Source: Phytophthora colocasiae
Lineage: Eukaryota > Oomycota > Peronosporomycetes > Peronosporales > Peronosporaceae
DNA length: 64,000 nucleotides
Reading direction: 5' to 3'
Assembly (NCBI GenBank): GCA_018806915.1
Contig: JAGKQI010000033.1
Coordinates: forward strand, 248,001 to 312,000
The notes below the pieces were generated by a model. That model made no database searches. It was not told where the DNA came from and saw nothing but the letters and a program-made list of their open reading frames with translations. Positions 29,798 through 39,138 of this stretch are shown piece by piece (position 1 is the first letter of the stretch; every line of letters starts with the position of its first letter). Position numbers and translations under genes: made by a program.

Positions 29798-31204
29798 ATG
29801 GGCAAGAAAAGTCGTCGCCAACGACCTGCAGCAGCGAAATCTCCTGCAACCAAGACGACTGACGCTGCAGCGTCGCATGCTGTCGACTCTGAGCATGTCA
29901 AACTAGACCCACGCGGCGACGGAATGTACAGCGGCACCTTTCGCTGGCTTGAGTCCAAAGTTTTCCCTCAATTACCACCATTTCCATCGCACTCAATTGA
30001 TTTGTCGGGTGGGTGGAAGGAGTTTCTGATCTCCAGGAGCTCACCCAGTGACCATGTGGATCTCGTAGCTACAGCCACTTACGACCCGTCAATGCTAGAT
30101 GCTCTCAGCTTCCCTGTAACACTCCTACACGTCACGCAACTATTGGAGCTCTGCAAAGGACCACAGCTACATGTCCTTATTGTTGGAGCCTCACAGAAGG
30201 CAGAGCAACGTGTTTGGCGCATCACAAGCTACTGGAACGAAGTGGCTACCTTCTACGCCAAAACCAAGGTCACGCTCTTTTTCATAGGGCCAGAAGTCGA
30301 TGAGCGCGATGCAGACAGAGTAAAGGATGATCTGCCTAGTAACCTCAAGGTTCAACACTTCAGAGGAATGTTCGGGGATTTTCAAGACTCACAACTATCC
30401 AGTGACTGCACGCGTGAAACTTCGATCATCGTGGGCTACAACACTGGTTTCGGGAACTTTGTGGACTCTCACCGACATGAACTTCTCTTCAGCTGGTTGC
30501 CAGATCTTCATCGGATTGCGGAGTCAGGAATCCCAGCTATTTTCACATGTGCGAATGACTACGCAGATATGAATGGGGAATTCGCAGTGCAGTCACGAAT
30601 TGTTGGTGCCAAGATGCTGTTACTGCCCAAGCAGAACCCTTTTAGTGCTGCCTCACACTTCCACGAAGAAGACCAGAAAGATACGGCCTGGTCGAGGGGT
30701 AGTAGCTATATGTACGTCGTGTGCGGCGTTGACAAGGATCGTCAATTTGGTGTTGCTGACGGGGATATCTCAGCTTTACAAAAACGACTAGACATGGACC
30801 TAGATATCCACTTGCAAGACACGTTGGGTCGTCACTTTTACAAGGGCATGGTGCTAACAAAAGACCAGGCATCTCGGTGCAAGGCTCTCAATGGAAGTCA
30901 GACAACAGCCCCGAAACAAACGGAACCTGCTGATTTACCTCAAGCCGATCACTTGGAGACGCCACGGTTTGAGCTTATGCCAGGTCAACAACAAAACGAG
31001 GTTGTTGCTGCTATTCTCGTTCCTAAGGTGGCGTCCGCCTCGGAAAGGATTGTTGTGGATCTCACCGATTCAGTCCTGACTGTTTTTGTGACTGGGAAGT
31101 ACTTGCTTAAGACGAAATTGCCTTTCCAAGTTGACCAAGCTGCAAATTCGATGAAAGCGGTGTTGACTCTCCCCATTCTTCGTATTTCATTCCGTAAAAA
31201 GTAA
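29798..31204 (+). CDS. MSS51-C-domain protein fused to a PIH1-type CS domain
   Basis: A 468-residue intronless gene starting MGKKSRRQRP. Residues about 90-300 resemble the C-terminal domain of MSS51/ZMYND17 proteins: LHVLIVGAS, YWNEVATF, VTLFFIGPEVDE, SIIVGYNTGFGNFVD and GIPAIFTCAND. The MYND zinc finger that normally precedes it is absent. The last 80 residues look like the CS-like domain of PIH1 proteins (ERIVVDLTDSVLTVFVTGKY followed by LLKTKLPFQV), which binds HSP90 co-chaperone and dynein-assembly partners. A role in assembly of a complex, for example axonemal dynein in zoospore flagella, is an inference. The stop is 64 bp from the convergent DJ-1 gene. Confidence 0.7.
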   Translation: MGKKSRRQRPAAAKSPATKTTDAAASHAVDSEHVKLDPRGDGMYSGTFRWLESKVFPQLPPFPSHSIDLSGGWKEFLISRSSPSDHVDLVATATYDPSMLDALSFPVTLLHVTQLLELCKGPQLHVLIVGASQKAEQRVWRITSYWNEVATFYAKTKVTLFFIGPEVDERDADRVKDDLPSNLKVQHFRGMFGDFQDSQLSSDCTRETSIIVGYNTGFGNFVDSHRHELLFSWLPDLHRIAESGIPAIFTCANDYADMNGEFAVQSRIVGAKMLLLPKQNPFSAASHFHEEDQKDTAWSRGSSYMYVVCGVDKDRQFGVADGDISALQKRLDMDLDIHLQDTLGRHFYKGMVLTKDQASRCKALNGSQTTAPKQTEPADLPQADHLETPRFELMPGQQQNEVVAAILVPKVASASERIVVDLTDSVLTVFVTGKYLLKTKLPFQVDQAANSMKAVLTLPILRISFRKK

Positions 31205-31268
31205 GTCTCAACAAGCTAGCTGCCTGCCCATCGAGTCAATTACTACACAAGCTCATTCTTTTCTTACG

Positions 31269-31942
31269 CTACTTTGTCTTGATTGGCTTGAACGAGATGC
31301 CCTTCGCGATTTCACGTGCAACCTTTTCGCCCCGGGTCAGTTCCACGAGTGTCAAAGCTAAAGCGATTGCTGTGGCAGGACCTTCCGCGGTCACACAATT
31401 CTCCGCGATCACAATTTTGTCGTCCGAGTAGAGATCTCCAAGAACCAGTTTGTGCGCTGGATCACTAGCCATGGGCCCTTCAACCAGCGCATTGTGGTAC
31501 AGAACATCATAAACGGCTTCACCAACAGCAGCGTACAACTTGCCTGTCGTCTTTTGTTCCTTGAGCAGATTTGTCAGCGTCTGAGAGGCCCCCAAAGTGG
31601 TTGCACCTGGGCCCCCAGGCACCGCAATGACATCGTACTCGTCGTTGACGCAGAACTCGATTGGCTTGTCAGCTTGAAGACCAGTACCTTTGGCCAACTT
31701 CACGATGTGGTGGAGGTGAGAGCCAACACTTGCAACTGTCACCCGCACACCACCGCGAGCCAATATGTCGCATAGTGCTGCCACCTCGATCTCTCCACTA
31801 CCGAGAGTCTGTAGCAACAAGAAGCACTCGAGGTCAAGATCAATCTATTCGTACAGGAACAAGCGGACATATATACCACAGGGACTAGCGCCGTCGGCTT
31901 TGGGTGCACGATTTCCGTGATCGCTTGCGCAATTCGAGCCAT
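31269..31942 (-). CDS. DJ-1/PfpI family protein without the nucleophilic cysteine
   Basis: Exon 1 is 31942-31877 (ending KPTALVPV), intron 31876-31809 (68 nt, GTATAT..CTACAG), exon 2 31808-31269. The joined start gives the usual first strand followed by GSGEIEVAAL with the conserved glutamate. The AVPGGPGA strand and the ENCVTAEGPATAIALAL region of DJ-1 are present. The nucleophile elbow, normally AAICAGP, reads LYAAVGEAVYDVL, so the reactive cysteine is replaced by glycine. Deglycase, glyoxalase or peroxide-sensing chemistry at this site is therefore unlikely, and a binding or chaperone role would remain. The fold assignment is firm. Confidence 0.85.
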
Positions 31943-32266
31943 ACTGATGGTTGTTCTTGAATGCCAGTTACCCCAGTTACCCCAGTTGTTCTTGTTGAAG
32001 TTCATGTTGGCTATTCCCACACGCTTAAATTGAAACGGTCTTGTCATATTAAGGGGCTTCAGAGTTGCGCTGATCATGAAAACATATTCACGTAAAAGTA
32101 AAATTAGCCAATCAGATCGATTTGCTTTTATGTCCAAAAGTTAAGTTTTTTTAACGCTCGAAGCGAGTCAAAACGACCTGAGCACCTTACTTTCGTTTCC
32201 TTTGCAGGAAGCGCACCCAGTTCGCACTGGCCTAAGATTCGCCGTGGCACCAACTCCTGCGCGCAG

Positions 32267-32473
32267 ATGGCTCCCAAGGGGTTAGGCAGAAGACGTCCAG
32301 TAAGCTGGGAGAAGGACGGCGTCAACGGCGGCCTCTCAAGTGTCGAAATCATCCTTAGGTGGATATCAACGGAGGGAAACCTGCAGAGATAGCGAGGAGA
32401 CGCTCACGGCGGCAAGACCAAGAAGGCATTGGCGACTGAAATTGCTGGGTTCATCGAGAAGGCTGGTATCTAA
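32267..32473 (+). pseudogene. Harbinger-associated small DNA-binding-type ORF with one nonsense codon
   Basis: The frame MAPKGLGRRRPVSWEKDG.. resembles N-terminal domains of small proteins carried by oomycete TIR transposons (WEKDG.NGGLSSVEIILRWIS..GN). An in-frame TAG at 32390-32392, where the pattern would have Trp, interrupts it, and the same frame continues GGKTKKALATEIAGFIEKAGI-type sequence to a TAA at 32471. One TGG to TAG transition explains the break. Confidence 0.55.
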
Positions 32474-33035
32474 GGCAGAACATACAAAGGTACATACTTA
32501 TAAACCTCCTCTATCCTCGCACGTATCTCCTCGCACTTATCAGCATCTGGCCACACTACAGCACGTGATTCGAGATCAACAAGATCATAAATGTAGCGAT
32601 CCGTGAAGACCTCGATTGTGCCTTCTGCACAGTGAAAGTGTCTAGCCAGCTTTCCAAGGGAAGCCACATTGCGATCACATCCAAATGAATACAAAGAAAC
32701 CAACAAATGGCACCATACACGTGTCTGAAGATTGTTAGACTCGTTGTAGAAGACCGGATTATTCTGAATCAACTCCATAATTTGCGTGAACTGCAACCTC
32801 GTAACTCGAAAGTCTTCTTTAAACCTCTTATCATCGAGCTTATTGAGCCAATAGTCCAGCGCATCAGGAGCACGAGGCACTGGTTCGCGCGTGTTCAGGT
32901 AGCGACCTGTTGATCATCCAGTAGGCCTCAATGAACTGCATCACTAAATCATCGTCATCATGGAGCGGGGCTGGGTCTTCCTCGTCGAAAAACCACTCAG
33001 CACATTCAGCGAGTAACTCGGATTCCGCGTCGTAA
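32474..33035 (-). pseudogene. PIF/Harbinger transposase, N-terminal part, frameshifted
   Basis: The minus-strand region begins with an acidic part (FFDEEDPAPLHDDDD, FIEAYWMINRSLPEHAR) and continues, after a one-base shift near 32890, with the helix-turn-helix part of DDE_Tnp_4 proteins (FKEDFRVTRLQFTQIMELI, LLVSLYSFG, AEGTIEVFTDRYI, VVWPDA). The catalytic DDE region is missing: the frame ends at 32470 shortly after the conserved WPD helix. Transposition by this copy is impossible. Confidence 0.7.
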
Positions 33036-33330
33036 GCTGCGCACGGCGCGCTGCCGACGCGACACCTTCGGCAGCGGTATTTATTAGCGTTGTTGGCACT
33101 TCGGACGAGGGGGGGGCTTCACGGTAAATGAAAAAGTAGCCAATCGGAGAGAGACAGACTTTTTACTTCTTTATGTCAAAAAGCGCGCACTGCTTCAACT
33201 CTGAAGCCCCTTATTATTTCAAGCTTGAAATGGTTATTGCAACACTTGAGGCTTAACTGAATAATATTAACACGAGAACTTGGTCTTGCAGGCTCCCCAC
33301 GCACCCTGCTTGAGAAGCCTACGCCTGGCG

Positions 33331-35091
33331 TCACATCACGATCGAGGCATAATATCGTGCGAATACTAGCGATGCAAACATAAGCGCGTCGATCCGGTCT
33401 AATACACCACCGTGACCTGGAATCAACTTTCCTGAGTCTTTCACTCCAGCTGCACGTTTTAGTAGACTCTCAAAGAGATCTCCAAGTCTTCCCACGACCA
33501 CAGCCAATACGGTAAATCCTACTTGCGCTACAGGAGAGCCCGGTACGTTGAGGATGTCAGAAGAGATAAACATGGCAGTGATACCGAAAACAATTGCTCC
33601 CATAGTCCCTTCATAATCCTTGTTCTTCGACAAGTGAGACGCCAATGGATTGTAGTACCTGTAGTGTATCCTCTCCAGCAACTTTCCAGTTAAATAAGCT
33701 CCTGTGTCTGAAGCCCACACGACATACAGCAACACAATCAATAGCTTGCGATAAGACTCTAGTCGTTCATCATCCACGAAGGCAACAATCACCGAAAGAC
33801 TCCCGATAATATACAGGTAACCAAGCATGTCCAGTGCAATGTGTAGGAACGTTGCAGGCCCTGAAGTGCGTGTTTGCAGACGGAAAAACACGATAACCAC
33901 GACTCCAGAGAGAAAAACTTGCGCTGGTTCCAACGAGACACCACAACGGAAGCGGTTGATAGGACATGCAGTCGAATGCATCGTCAACAGCGTAAAAACT
34001 GCTTTCTCCACAAGACAAATGAAAGCATATCTCCAGTTTGGTGTGAACAACGCACAGAGTCCGGCGACAAAATCTGTTGCAATGCTGTAGAACCATCGCA
34101 GCTTGAATAACTGCTTCTCCTGCAGTTCTGGAATATGATTGACGTAAATCAAGAATACTGTCGTTGTAAAGACAGTGGTGAATGCCGACAGGACCACTGC
34201 AGCAAGCCACTCGCTCTGCCAGAAAAATCTATCGGCAATTGGAGAAATAGCGCACCTGGAGAAGCTCGGATCATACAAATACGCATCATCTTCTGTCACG
34301 TTGCTACCAGGGCTGGGCGGATGTCGAAAGCGAGGACTGCCCTCCAGTTCTGGGGTCACTAACGTCGCTCTAGGTGGATGAGGGGGTGACAATGGTGACG
34401 ACTGAACAGTCTCACCACTAGTACTTCCAGCAGTGCGCCCCCTACTTGCATGGACATTATCTGGTATATTGCTGCTGCTGACGTCGTCTTCTCTGCTGCT
34501 GCCACTCTCGCTCCTTGTGCTGCGACTGAAGCTGTCCGACAAGCGATTGGAGACTCCGTCATCGTGACTGTTTGCTGTGACTTGATTCGTCCCGGCTTCT
34601 CGGCGTGTCAATACTGGTTCACAAGCGTTCATCTTGGTCATGATGCGAAGGTATATTCGATGTTGCAGCCACGCGTACTCATAGGAGCATATACTTGTAA
34701 CGAATGTGCAGAACGTGGCAGTGGCGAAGGCCGGTGAGAGCCACAGGAAGATCGTGATGAGAGGCACGAGTGCCAACGCCGAGAGTACGCGCTGCACCAC
34801 GTTCATTTGCAGCCATCTTCGTGTTGTTATACAGGTGCTACACTTGGCCGAAGACGCTATTGTGGCTGAACGAGAAGCGCTTGAGTTTGTCGGTGATGGT
34901 GGAGCCAGCACAACAATATTTGCGGTAGCTGTGTGGAGGAAGAAGGTGGATGGGGAGCCAGGAGACTGCGGCGTCATGGGCGTCATAGGCATCCGCGGGA
35001 AGCTACCGACACTGGGTATACTCCGCAGCATCGGGGGTTCATCGGGGGACGGTGCCAGGCGCGGAGACGCGGATGCTGGATGGCCCACCAT
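33331..35091 (-). CDS. Phosphatidate cytidylyltransferase (CDP-diacylglycerol synthase)
   Basis: A 586-residue intronless gene. The family signature (PS01315 type) is complete near the C-terminus: LLKRAAGVKDSGKLIPGHGG followed by VLDRIDALMF. Seven or more membrane helices precede it. The reaction is CTP + phosphatidate to CDP-diacylglycerol, at the ER or a plastid-like or mitochondrial membrane, feeding phosphatidylinositol and cardiolipin synthesis. The protein is longer than bacterial CdsA (about 280 residues): it has a Pro/Ser-rich N-terminus of about 90 residues and a hydrophilic Ser-rich insertion of about 130 residues after the first helices. Catalytic residues in the signature appear intact. 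Confidence 0.9.
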   Translation of the reverse strand: MVGHPASASPRLAPSPDEPPMLRSIPSVGSFPRMPMTPMTPQSPGSPSTFFLHTATANIVVLAPPSPTNSSASRSATIASSAKCSTCITTRRWLQMNVVQRVLSALALVPLITIFLWLSPAFATATFCTFVTSICSYEYAWLQHRIYLRIMTKMNACEPVLTRREAGTNQVTANSHDDGVSNRLSDSFSRSTRSESGSSREDDVSSSNIPDNVHASRGRTAGSTSGETVQSSPLSPPHPPRATLVTPELEGSPRFRHPPSPGSNVTEDDAYLYDPSFSRCAISPIADRFFWQSEWLAAVVLSAFTTVFTTTVFLIYVNHIPELQEKQLFKLRWFYSIATDFVAGLCALFTPNWRYAFICLVEKAVFTLLTMHSTACPINRFRCGVSLEPAQVFLSGVVVIVFFRLQTRTSGPATFLHIALDMLGYLYIIGSLSVIVAFVDDERLESYRKLLIVLLYVVWASDTGAYLTGKLLERIHYRYYNPLASHLSKNKDYEGTMGAIVFGITAMFISSDILNVPGSPVAQVGFTVLAVVVGRLGDLFESLLKRAAGVKDSGKLIPGHGGVLDRIDALMFASLVFARYYASIVM

Positions 35092-35183
35092 GGAAGTCGG
35101 CGACCAGACGAATTAACGCATACTAAAATCAAGTCAATGATTATGCTTGTACTGCCTTACGAGTCTACCTAATTTACCAACTA

Positions 35184-36162
35184 TTAGAGACCTTTCGGAG
35201 CGGATGTTGGTTGTTGGTTGCGGGAACGACACGCGTAAAAGGTGCAAAATTATAGCTGCTTACTAATCACTTCCGGCCACGACCTTTCGTTCCAACATCC
35301 ATGTTGGAAATACCGCCAACGGAGGCCTCGTATCCCACAACGATGTAGGTTGTGGAAATCTGTCTATGATGAAATTCTCCAGTTTTTGATGTAGAAGAGC
35401 TGCACTAAGTTCTACAGGTCTAGCCTCGCACCGCTCGAAAATCGCAAAGAATTCGAACTCGATCATGGCGCTCTCCACACTCTCCCCCGCGCTATCGTCT
35501 GGGCAAGAGGCGACCGCGCTAGACACAAACTACAAAAACGGAGGTGCGGATGACGGAGATGATCACTCGGCAAACGAAATTATCCCCGCTGTGGATCGCT
35601 CTGCTACACTCCCCAAGCGATTTGGCCCCGATGAAGACTACTTACACGCCATCCAGGTGAACAAGGACATGCCCTTTAAGGCAAAGTTTGGCAGCATCAG
35701 AAAAGCATGGCTGCTGCTGGTACGCTTAATGGAAGTCCAAACTTTAATCAGTAATAGATCTGTAAGCTGCATCAGTTTATCGCATTTAAATCTGTAGTCT
35801 TCGAGCGCATTTGCATCGGGCTAAAGCGAGAGTCAGGGACAAGGGGCCGCTCTACCGAAGGCCTGACCAGCAAAGCAGCACACAAGGCGTGATCGTAGCT
35901 GGAATCATGATAGTACAGCGCCATCATGAGAGCTGCCAAGCCCCTCGTTCGTGGTCTAGTTACTCGTTGCATGATCCTTTGGTCGCGCTGTTCTTCGAGT
36001 GTCTGAGCTTAGGTGATAAAGAGTCACGAAGAGCCGTTCCCACATCTAAAGAGCTCCGAAAGAAAAAAAGCATTTGCAGGTTGCGGGTTGCACGAACGCG
36101 ACAGTTGTACTCGCTGTTCCCGCAACCAACAACCAACATCCGCTCCGAAAGGTCTCTATTAA
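35184..36162. mobile_element. TIR DNA element with TA target duplication (979 bp)
   Basis: Left end TTAGAGACCTTTCGGAGCGG, right end (reversed) TTAATAGAGACCTTTCGGAG; the inverted repeat continues identically for about 42 bp to TTGCGGGAAC. TA flanks both sides (35182-35183, 36163-36164), and the flanking sequence is contiguous when compared with the intact LTR at the right edge of the window. The interior has a truncated ORF and no transposase, so it is non-autonomous. Its superfamily is uncertain. Confidence 0.8.
35465..35797 (+). pseudogene. Truncated ORF inside the TIR element
   Basis: A frame of 110 codons starting MALSTLSPALSSG. The middle (KRFGPDEDYLHAIQVNKDMP and FKAKFGSIRKAW) resembles the beginning of SANT/Myb-like domains found in oomycete transposon proteins. 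The match ends abruptly and the tail is unrelated, so this is a deletion relic. Confidence 0.45.
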
Positions 36163-36185
36163 TACAACTATCGCTATAGATACTA

Positions 36186-36363
36186 TGAGACCTTGCAAGT
36201 CTCAGAAACTCGTTTGTCACCCGCCCGTTAGTTGAAGGAGTTAAAAGTGCTCAATCCCAAATCTGCTAAGTGGGGCGAGCACTGCGTTTGCATTTGCGTT
36301 CTCTTCGTTCTCTTGAGCGGGCAGCTAAGAAGTTCTCTGTAGTGGGCAGCCTAGAAGCTGCTA
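36186..36363 (+). repeat. Copia 5' LTR
   Basis: Near-identical to 46557-46744. It includes the inverted pair GAGACCTTGCAAGTCTC close to its start and TTCTCTTCGTTCTCTTGAGC near the middle. Confidence 0.88.
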
Positions 36364-36379
36364 GGGTTATGAGCCCAAG
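36364..36379 (+). other. Copia primer binding site complementary to the initiator tRNA-Met anticodon arm
   Basis: Directly after the LTR, GGGTTATGAGCCCAAG is the complement of CTTGGGCTCATAACCC. This has the CAT anticodon in the loop CTCATAA and the three G:C pairs (GGG/CCC) that mark eukaryotic initiator tRNA-Met. Priming by a half-tRNA cut in the anticodon arm is established for Drosophila copia and yeast Ty5. Confidence 0.75.
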
Positions 36380-36417
36380 CTTGGAGCTTGTGTCAAGTTT
36401 CGACGTGAAGGCTTACT

Positions 36418-38013
36418 ATGTCTCGGTTCCCCTCGATATCCGATTTGCTGGGAACACCGAGTGGAGCAGGATCGCGACAGATGATGGCCGTGTCGACGCC
36501 TACGACAGGACCGGTGGTTGGTTCTGGGCTCGGAGTTGGTGGCATTCCAGTATTGCACACTCCGCGACCGCTGTCAGGGCATAGGATGGCGTCTCTAACT
36601 GTTTCACACCAGGAGGACGTTCCGGTGGTGGATGTGCCAACGGCAAGTGCGTCTACAGGGAACGTGCCGATGAGGTTTGTGGGGTCAAATCTTGGGGGAG
36701 CAGCTCAGCCTCTGTTTCCTCTTCCGCTGCCTCGTTCGTCAATGGAAGTGAATAAAACACCACCAAAGATGGAGGGAAGCTTTAACCTCTATCGGGCGCA
36801 AGTGATGGCATATTTGCATCGGTACAATGCGTGGGGTTTGGTAGACGGGTCAGTGCAAAGACCTGTTCAGTTTGGACCTGCGCAGGAGCAATTCGACTCG
36901 TTGGACTACTTTGTGAAAGATACTTTACTTCGTGGTGCCAAAGTTGAAGATGCTGAGCGCATGTGTGATCTCCTTACTGGGAAGGAAATGTGGGAGGACT
37001 TGGAGGCGCATCATACTAAGCGTGAGTTTGCTAACTACGTTTGGGTGATGAAGAAATTCTTTCACGCCACATACACTCGTGAGCAGACGATGGATTCGTG
37101 GCTGCAGGAGATACATGATACACGTCGGGCGCTGGCGAATCTGGGCCGCGTGATAGACGATGACCTTACTGTGAATGTGATCCTCATGGGTGTAGTGCAA
37201 ACGCATCGAGAGGTAGTACGGCAGTTTTCTCGCGTGATGAATCCCGGATCTCGACCAACTCTCCAACAGCTATTGAACACGCTGAAGTCTGAGACGGAGA
37301 TGGATGAAATCGTCCGAGATGAGGAAGAGGGAGGCAAGATTTTGCACGTGTCAAAGAAGCAGAAGACCGATGATAAAGGTGGCAAGAAGAACGGCAGTGC
37401 CAAATCCGGTGATGGAGGAGGTAAATCCAGTGGTAAAAACGGCGGCAAGAGTAACAGAAAGAAAGGCAAGTGCTACTACTGCGACAAAGAGGGCCATTAT
37501 AAATACGAATGTCGAAAGCTCCAGTACGATGCAAAGCATGGTAACGTCGAGGGAACCAAGCGACTGGTGCATGAAGAGAAGACTGGGAATAAGTCTGACA
37601 AGTCTGGTGGGAAAGGTGGACCTCCAGAGCCGTCGCCGTTGGGAATGATTGGACGTGTTGAGAATAACTGTGCTGTGGTAAGTACAGGATCGACTCTCTC
37701 TGCGTCATCTAGACCTAATTCCTTGGAATGGATCTTGGACTCGGCAGCTATCACGCATACGTGTGCTGATAGATCGTTGATGCTTCGGTTTCCACACTAC
37801 CAGGAAACTAACACACCACATGAATCGTGGACTGGTGAGGTGACTACAGATCATTTGGTGTCTGAGCTGCAGATATCATTTGTGTCTACCGAAGATCAGC
37901 ATGGGAATGAAATGGGACTGCGGGATTGTAAGCTAAAAGGTGTACGAAATGTACCAGGCTGTCATGTAAACTTGCTGAGTGTTAACGCCTTGGAAGAAGA
38001 AGGTTGGCGCTGA
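36418..38013 (+). pseudogene. Copia gag and protease
   Basis: The open frame starts MSRFPSISDLLG. The gag (UBN2-like) domain spans about residues 110-290 (NLYRAQVMAYLHRYNAWG, WVMKKFFHATYTREQTMDSW). A Lys/Gly/Ser-rich basic region and the CCHC knuckle CYYCDKEGHYKYEC follow. The protease motif reads WILDSAAITHTCADR, with DSA instead of the usual DSG. A TGA at 38011-38013 cuts it off, and translation of the same frame continues sensibly to a second stop near 38129 before the integrase part, so these are nonsense mutations in one polyprotein frame. Confidence 0.8.
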
Positions 38014-38136
38014 GAGTCACAGTATCCTGAGAAAGGACCTCCACGGAGACTAATGTGGAAGGGTTCGACAGCAATTGTTTTCGATAAATCTCGTGGATAC
38101 TATCGCACTAGGAGCATATGTGGACCAACTTAAGTT

Positions 38137-38778
38137 GTGGCGGCCACAATAGCTCAGCGTGGTGGTTCGTTATATCGGTGGCATCTTCGCTTCGCTCACG
38201 CCAACGCTGGTGCGTTGCAACAGATGTGCCGTGAAAAGCAAGTTACTGGCATGGAAATCCCTTCACGAGAGCAACGTGGAGATGTGATTGACTGTTTGAG
38301 TTGTACGCTAGCGAAGTCTCGAAGAATGTCGTACAAGAAGCTGCATCCAAAGCGTTCGGTTAACTGCTGTGAGAAGTTGATGACGGATGTATGCTACTAT
38401 GGAGAGATTTCTGCAGCTGGAAATGTGATGTTTCAGTTGGTGGAAGACGAGTATTCTCGTTATTTGTGGGGATTCTTGATGCAGCAGAAGTCCCAGTGCA
38501 CGAATAACTTGAAAACGTTAATCCTGCAACTCAAGCAAGGGGGAAAACGTGTGAGATTTCTTGGCTCTGACCAAGGCCCTGAGTTCTTCATGACCAAAGA
38601 GTTGCGGAAGTTTCTTCGGGAGCAGGGAATTCGTCCGCTGTATACGAACACGTATACACCCGAGGAAAATAGTCTGGTTGAGAAGATGAACGATGTGGTG
38701 TTGCGATCCGTTCGCGCACTGCTAGTCACAACCGGGTTACCTTCCATATTATGGGGAGAAGCGTTCAAGTTTGTGGTG
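38137..38778 (+). pseudogene. Copia integrase, part before the Gypsy insertion
   Basis: The GAG-pre-integrase zinc region (YRWHLRFAHA .. CLSCTLAKS) is followed by the integrase core with the acidic residues in LMTDVCYY, FLGSDQGPEFF and the EEN of YTPEENSLVEKMNDV. The integrase inserts element cDNA into the genome. The frame is broken at 38778 by the Gypsy inserted at 38779; its continuation starts at 44156 in a compatible frame. The stretch read on into the LTR (to 39090) is not Copia sequence. Confidence 0.85.
38774..38778. repeat. Target site duplication TGGTG (left)
   Basis: TGGTG here and at 44151-44155 flanks the inserted Gypsy exactly. Confidence 0.95.
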
Positions 38779-39079
38779 TGTCGCAGTAACCCGGGATGTT
38801 ACCAAGCAGGTAAGTTTATTAATGAGCAGATAAAATGTAGCCGAACACACGCTAACCTGTTCCCTACAGCCTTGTCCTTCGTGTGCTCGCGAATGCAGTC
38901 CTGGGCGCGTGCCAGCGCCCACATAGAGAGAGGGATGCGTGCCTTGCCTCCAATAGCTTGTAGATGCCGCGTGCCTAGTGTCCAACAACTTTACCAGGGG
39001 CATCTGATTGGTATCCCGTCACGTGCTGGGCCAAGCTGCACAGCTCAAGCCTTGATCCACAGGCGTAATCACGGCGACA
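38779..39079 (-). repeat. 3' LTR of the chromodomain Gypsy (301 bp)
   Basis: Starts TGTCGCAGTAACCCGG and ends ATCACGGCGACA on the plus strand. Read on the plus strand, antisense to the element, it contains a consensus-like intron: GTAAGT at 38810, CTAAC at 38852-38856 and CTACAG ending at 38869. Confidence 0.95.
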
Positions 39080-39138
39080 GTGCCCCCTAAGGCTTGGCTG
39101 AGTCATCTTGGCGTCATCACGTGTCATCGTGTTCTTGG

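Larger units (their letters stand above)
32051..33212. mobile_element. PIF/Harbinger-type DNA transposon relic (1162 bp)
   Basis: The ends are inverted repeats AAGGGGCTTCAGAGTTG (perfect over 17 bp, then degenerate) with a 3-bp flanking ATT on both sides. Inside are two divergently decayed genes, the small DNA-binding partner protein on the plus strand and the N-terminal part of a DDE transposase on the minus strand, as in Harbinger elements. Both are broken. Confidence 0.75.

Noticed and set aside
32175..32473. Possible ribosomal protein gene (basic small ORF with GGKTKK)
   Set aside because: The pattern matches the small DNA-binding ORF of Harbinger-type elements; it is inside TIRs and interrupted by a stop.
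36364..36380. Partial tRNA gene, because of the match to an initiator tRNA anticodon arm
   Set aside because: Only the complement of the arm is present and it directly follows an LTR, so it is a primer binding site, not a tRNA gene.
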